A stretch of DNA of 16,359 nt from Bacillota bacterium (GTDB lineage Bacteria > Bacillota > Clostridia > Lachnospirales > Lachnospiraceae): NCBI GenBank assembly GCA_023391695.1, contig JAEWAK010000069.1, forward strand, positions 1-16,359, given 5' to 3'. Below the pieces are notes generated by a model. That model saw only the letters and a program-made list of their open reading frames with translations, was not told where the DNA came from and ran no database searches. This document shows, piece by piece, positions 14,704-16,359 of this stretch (positions are counted from its first letter, which is position 1; each line of letters starts with the position of its first letter). The translations under genes were made by a program, and so were the position numbers.

Positions 14704-14732
14704 ATTATATCATAATAATAACCAGAACACAA
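14704..14732 (-). promoter_or_regulatory. Promoter of the toxin mRNA (extended -10)
   Basis: On the minus strand TGATATAAT (14712-14704) is a complete extended -10 element. The hexamer 17 bases upstream, TTGTGT (14732-14727), is a poor -35, typical for extended -10 promoters. The mRNA would start near 14697 and have a leader of about 58 nt that begins with the inverted-repeat arm. Confidence 0.65.
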
Positions 14733-14985
14733 GTTTGCATTCGGAGTATACCTTCGTTTTTTATGAAATAATCAGTAGCAAGGCAGGTATTTTATATGAT
14801 CGGCAGCAGGGTATATTTAAAATCTGAAATGCAAAATACCAGACCTATGTTGGTTATAAATCTTACCTGCATAGGTCTTTTGTAACGGTAGCAGAGGACG
14901 ATAAAACTTAATTCGAAAGAATTGCAATAAGTATCAAGTCATAATCCCAGTTTTATGATAAGCTAAAAGCAAGGAGTGATTAACA
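14733..14985. other. Gap between toxin promoter and AraC-type gene
   Basis: No convincing gene. The main structure is a hairpin pairing AGACCTATG (14841-14849) with CATAGGTCT (14870-14878), followed by TTT. It could be a terminator, but its 20-base loop is long and no gene leads into it. Ribosome site AAGGAG (14971-14976) belongs to the next gene. I found no well-spaced promoter for that gene. Confidence 0.4.
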
Positions 14986-15309
14986 TTGTCAGTAAAAACA
15001 ATTGAAAATATGATTGACTGGGTAGAAGATAATATTGAGAAACCTCCCACACTGGAAGCAATGGCAAGGTATGTGGGGTATTCTTCCTATTATTGTTCGG
15101 CTAAATTCCACGAAGCCGTGGGAATATCCTTTAAGGAATATGTACAGCACCGTAAACTTTCATTGGCAGTCAGGGAATTGTTAAATACAGACAGGCGCAT
15201 CCTGGATATTGCAATTCAGTATGGCTTTTCTTCCAATGAAGCATTTACAAGGGCATTTTCTAAAATTTACGGCTGTTCTCCCAATGAATACCGGAAGCAA
15301 TGCAATTGA
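14986..15309 (+). CDS. Stand-alone AraC-family DNA-binding protein
   Basis: Transcription regulator consisting only of the AraC/XylS-type DNA-binding domain, 107 residues. The first helix-turn-helix covers about 20-45 (TLEAMARYVGYSSYYCSAKF). The second covers about 70-95 (ILDIAIQYGFSSNEAFTRAF) and ends in the family signature GCSPNEYRK. Most AraC proteins add a ligand-binding domain, and Lachnospiraceae relatives often carry a GyrI-like domain after the HTH; here the stop follows directly, with no sign of a continuing frame. It may be a SoxS/MarA-like stand-alone regulator or a truncated longer protein. The start is TTG at 14986, with AAGGAG (14971-14976) nine bases upstream; no better ATG is available without cutting into the domain. 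Its target is unknown; map lies 57 bases downstream. Confidence 0.85.
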   Translation: MSVKTIENMIDWVEDNIEKPPTLEAMARYVGYSSYYCSAKFHEAVGISFKEYVQHRKLSLAVRELLNTDRRILDIAIQYGFSSNEAFTRAFSKIYGCSPNEYRKQCN

Positions 15310-15337
15310 TTTTCGATAAGTACATGGCAGGTTATAT

Positions 15338-15366
15338 AGCTCCTGAAAATGAAAGGAGCTTTTTTT
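15338..15366 (+). terminator. Terminator-like hairpin that masks the map ribosome site
   Basis: AGCTCCT (15338-15344) pairs with AGGAGCT (15354-15360) around loop GAAAATGAA, and a T-run (15360-15366) runs directly into the map ATG at 15367. The only ribosome site of map, AAGGAG (15353-15358), is inside the right arm. If transcribed from upstream, the hairpin can end the araC transcript and, in any read-through RNA, also hide the map ribosome site. Confidence 0.7.
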
Positions 15367-16236
15367 ATGGGAATGAACCGGAATGAAGCCTGCTGGTGCG
15401 GAAGTAAATTAAAGTATAAGTATTGCCACCTGGCAATGGATGAAAGGATAGCAGAATATAAACATAAGGGCTACCTGGTACCACAACGGAAAATTATTAA
15501 GAACAGTGAGCAGATTAACGGAATCCGGGAAAGCGGAAGGATTAACACTTTAATACTGGACAGCATAAGTGATAAAATTACGGCCGGAATTACCACGGAA
15601 GATATTAACCGTTATGTACACGAGATAACGCTGCAGCTTGGAGGTATACCTGCTACCCTTGGATTTGAAGGATTTACAAAAAGCGTATGTGTATCCATTA
15701 ACAACGAAGTCTGCCACGGAATTCCATCCGGGGACAGATATTTAGAAAACGGAGATATAGTAAACATTGATGTTTCTACGATTTATCATGGATATTATGG
15801 GGATTCTTCGAGGATGTTCTGCATCGGGGAAGTTTCGGAAGAAAGACTTGATCTGGTGGCAGCCGCTAAGGAAGCAGTTGAGGCGGGCCTTACCCAAGTG
15901 GCTCCCTGGAAGACCCTGGGGGATATGGGGCAGGCAGTCAATGATCATGTTAAATCAAAAGGATATTCCGTTGTCTATGCGGTTGGGGGGCACGGTGTGG
16001 GATTGGAATTCCATGAGGACCTATATGTCAGCTATGTATCTAAAAAAAATACGGATATGCTCCTGGTTCCGGGCATGGTATTTACCATTGAACCAATGAT
16101 AAATCAAGGCAGGGCAGATATTGTTATGGATGAGACAAATGGCTGGACGATCTATACCGAAGATGGTTCCGATTCAGCACAGTGGGAGGTGATGGTTTTG
16201 GTTACGGAGAAAGGATATGAAGTATTGGCACACTAG
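15367..16236 (+). CDS. map: Type I methionine aminopeptidase with SEC-C zinc motif
   Basis: Metalloprotease that removes the initiator methionine from new proteins. The 289 residues begin with a SEC-C motif, C9-W-C11 ... C20-H21, which binds zinc and probably aids ribosome or protein contact; this extended form is common in clostridia, often alongside a shorter MetAP elsewhere in the genome. The pita-bread catalytic domain follows with all five expected metal ligands: Asp135 (NIDVS), Asp146 (YGDSSR), His209 (GGHGVG), Glu242 (TIEPMI) and Glu274 (QWEVMV). His117 (CHGIP) is the substrate-side histidine. I start at the ATG at 15367, eight bases after AAGGAG (15353-15358); the in-frame ATG at 15349 lies upstream of that site. 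The ribosome site is within a hairpin, so expression may depend on its opening. A 14-bp palindrome covers the stop codon. Confidence 0.95.
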   Translation: MGMNRNEACWCGSKLKYKYCHLAMDERIAEYKHKGYLVPQRKIIKNSEQINGIRESGRINTLILDSISDKITAGITTEDINRYVHEITLQLGGIPATLGFEGFTKSVCVSINNEVCHGIPSGDRYLENGDIVNIDVSTIYHGYYGDSSRMFCIGEVSEERLDLVAAAKEAVEAGLTQVAPWKTLGDMGQAVNDHVKSKGYSVVYAVGGHGVGLEFHEDLYVSYVSKKNTDMLLVPGMVFTIEPMINQGRADIVMDETNGWTIYTEDGSDSAQWEVMVLVTEKGYEVLAH

Positions 16237-16274
16237 TGTGCTGTCCCGTTCATATTTAGTCAAACTGTGCTGAA

Positions 16275-16356
16275 TATTTTGTCACTCCGTAAGGCGGAGG
16301 AATGAGGCGTAGTGGTTCCTACGCCGATTGACGACAACGCGGCGGATGGCAAAATA
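16275..16356. repeat. GC-rich palindromic intergenic repeat downstream of map
   Basis: Outer arms TATTTTGTCA (16275-16284) and TGGCAAAATA (16347-16356) are inverted repeats with one G-T pair. Inside are two hairpins: CTCCG/CGGAG (16285-16289/16295-16299) and GGCGTAG/CTACGCC (16306-16312/16319-16325, loop TGGTTC). The arrangement and the GGCGTAG core match, in one orientation, the element at 1-90. No gene overlaps it. I read it as a chromosomal intergenic repeat; the window ends three bases after the outer arm. Confidence 0.6.
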
Positions 16357-16359
16357 GGC

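Noticed and set aside
14640..14732. N-terminal extension of the toxin peptide by 31 residues
   Set aside because: The extended frame begins upstream of the extended -10 promoter and the predicted mRNA start, lacks a ribosome site, and does not resemble the family; the hydrophobic peptide from 14639 with its strong ribosome site does.
14742..14762. Small hairpin CGGAG/CTTCG followed by six T as a terminator
   Set aside because: Five-pair stem with a G-T pair and no gene on that strand leading into it; probably chance.
14796..14885. Peptide of 29 codons (MIGSRVYLK...) in the gap before the AraC-type gene
   Set aside because: Weak ribosome site, no promoter, no clear membrane or domain pattern, and half of it is the arms and loop of a hairpin.

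Overview
The window looks like chromosomal DNA from a clostridial anaerobe, most likely Lachnospiraceae (the Lachnoclostridium/Anaerocolumna type). The reasons are the gene order rho-rpmE-DUF1385-prmC-prfA, strong AAGGAGG ribosome sites, a SEC-C methionine aminopeptidase, an AT-rich background with GC-rich structured intergenic repeats, and two intracellular glycosidases typical of plant-polysaccharide degraders. The genus is an inference.

Layout. 1-433: a GC-rich palindromic repeat, then an AT-rich leader. 434-3607 (+): a GH38 alpha-mannosidase. It converges, across a bidirectional terminator at 3651-3690, on 3814-5730 (-), a GH120 beta-xylosidase (XylC) that carries the known catalytic Asp382 and Glu405 at exactly those positions. 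5766-5940: a structured repeat in the xylC/rho divergent gap. 6122-11830 (+): the housekeeping block rho, rpmE, yqhQ-like DUF1385 gene, prmC and prfA. PrmC methylates the GGQ glutamine of the release factor encoded next to it. Rho carries six tandem 12-residue repeats in its disordered N-terminal region, and the 3' end of prfA is tandemly duplicated past its stop codon.

12199-14732 is the accessory part. It holds a very AT-rich membrane protein of unknown function (+), a small RNA gene of about 87 nt (13230-13316, +), a zinc-ribbon/multi-pass membrane protein (13325-14272, -), a second copy of the small RNA (14459-14545, +), and a 29-residue holin-like toxin peptide (14550-14639, -) too short for ordinary gene calling. 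The second RNA and the peptide form a convergent pair sharing one terminator, which is the architecture of a type I toxin-antitoxin locus. The first RNA has the same promoter layout, an identical 28-nt 5' box and nearly the same terminator loop, but no toxin beside it, so it may be an orphan antitoxin acting in trans. The 5' ends of the toxin mRNA and antitoxin are related, forming an imperfect inverted repeat that could fold a read-through toxin transcript end to end. This is the most interesting region of the window.

14986-16236 (+): a stand-alone AraC-type DNA-binding protein, then map. The map ribosome site lies inside a terminator-like hairpin. 16275-16356: a second GC-rich palindromic repeat with a core like the one at the window start. 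I found no rRNA, tRNA, CRISPR array, transposase or phage gene.
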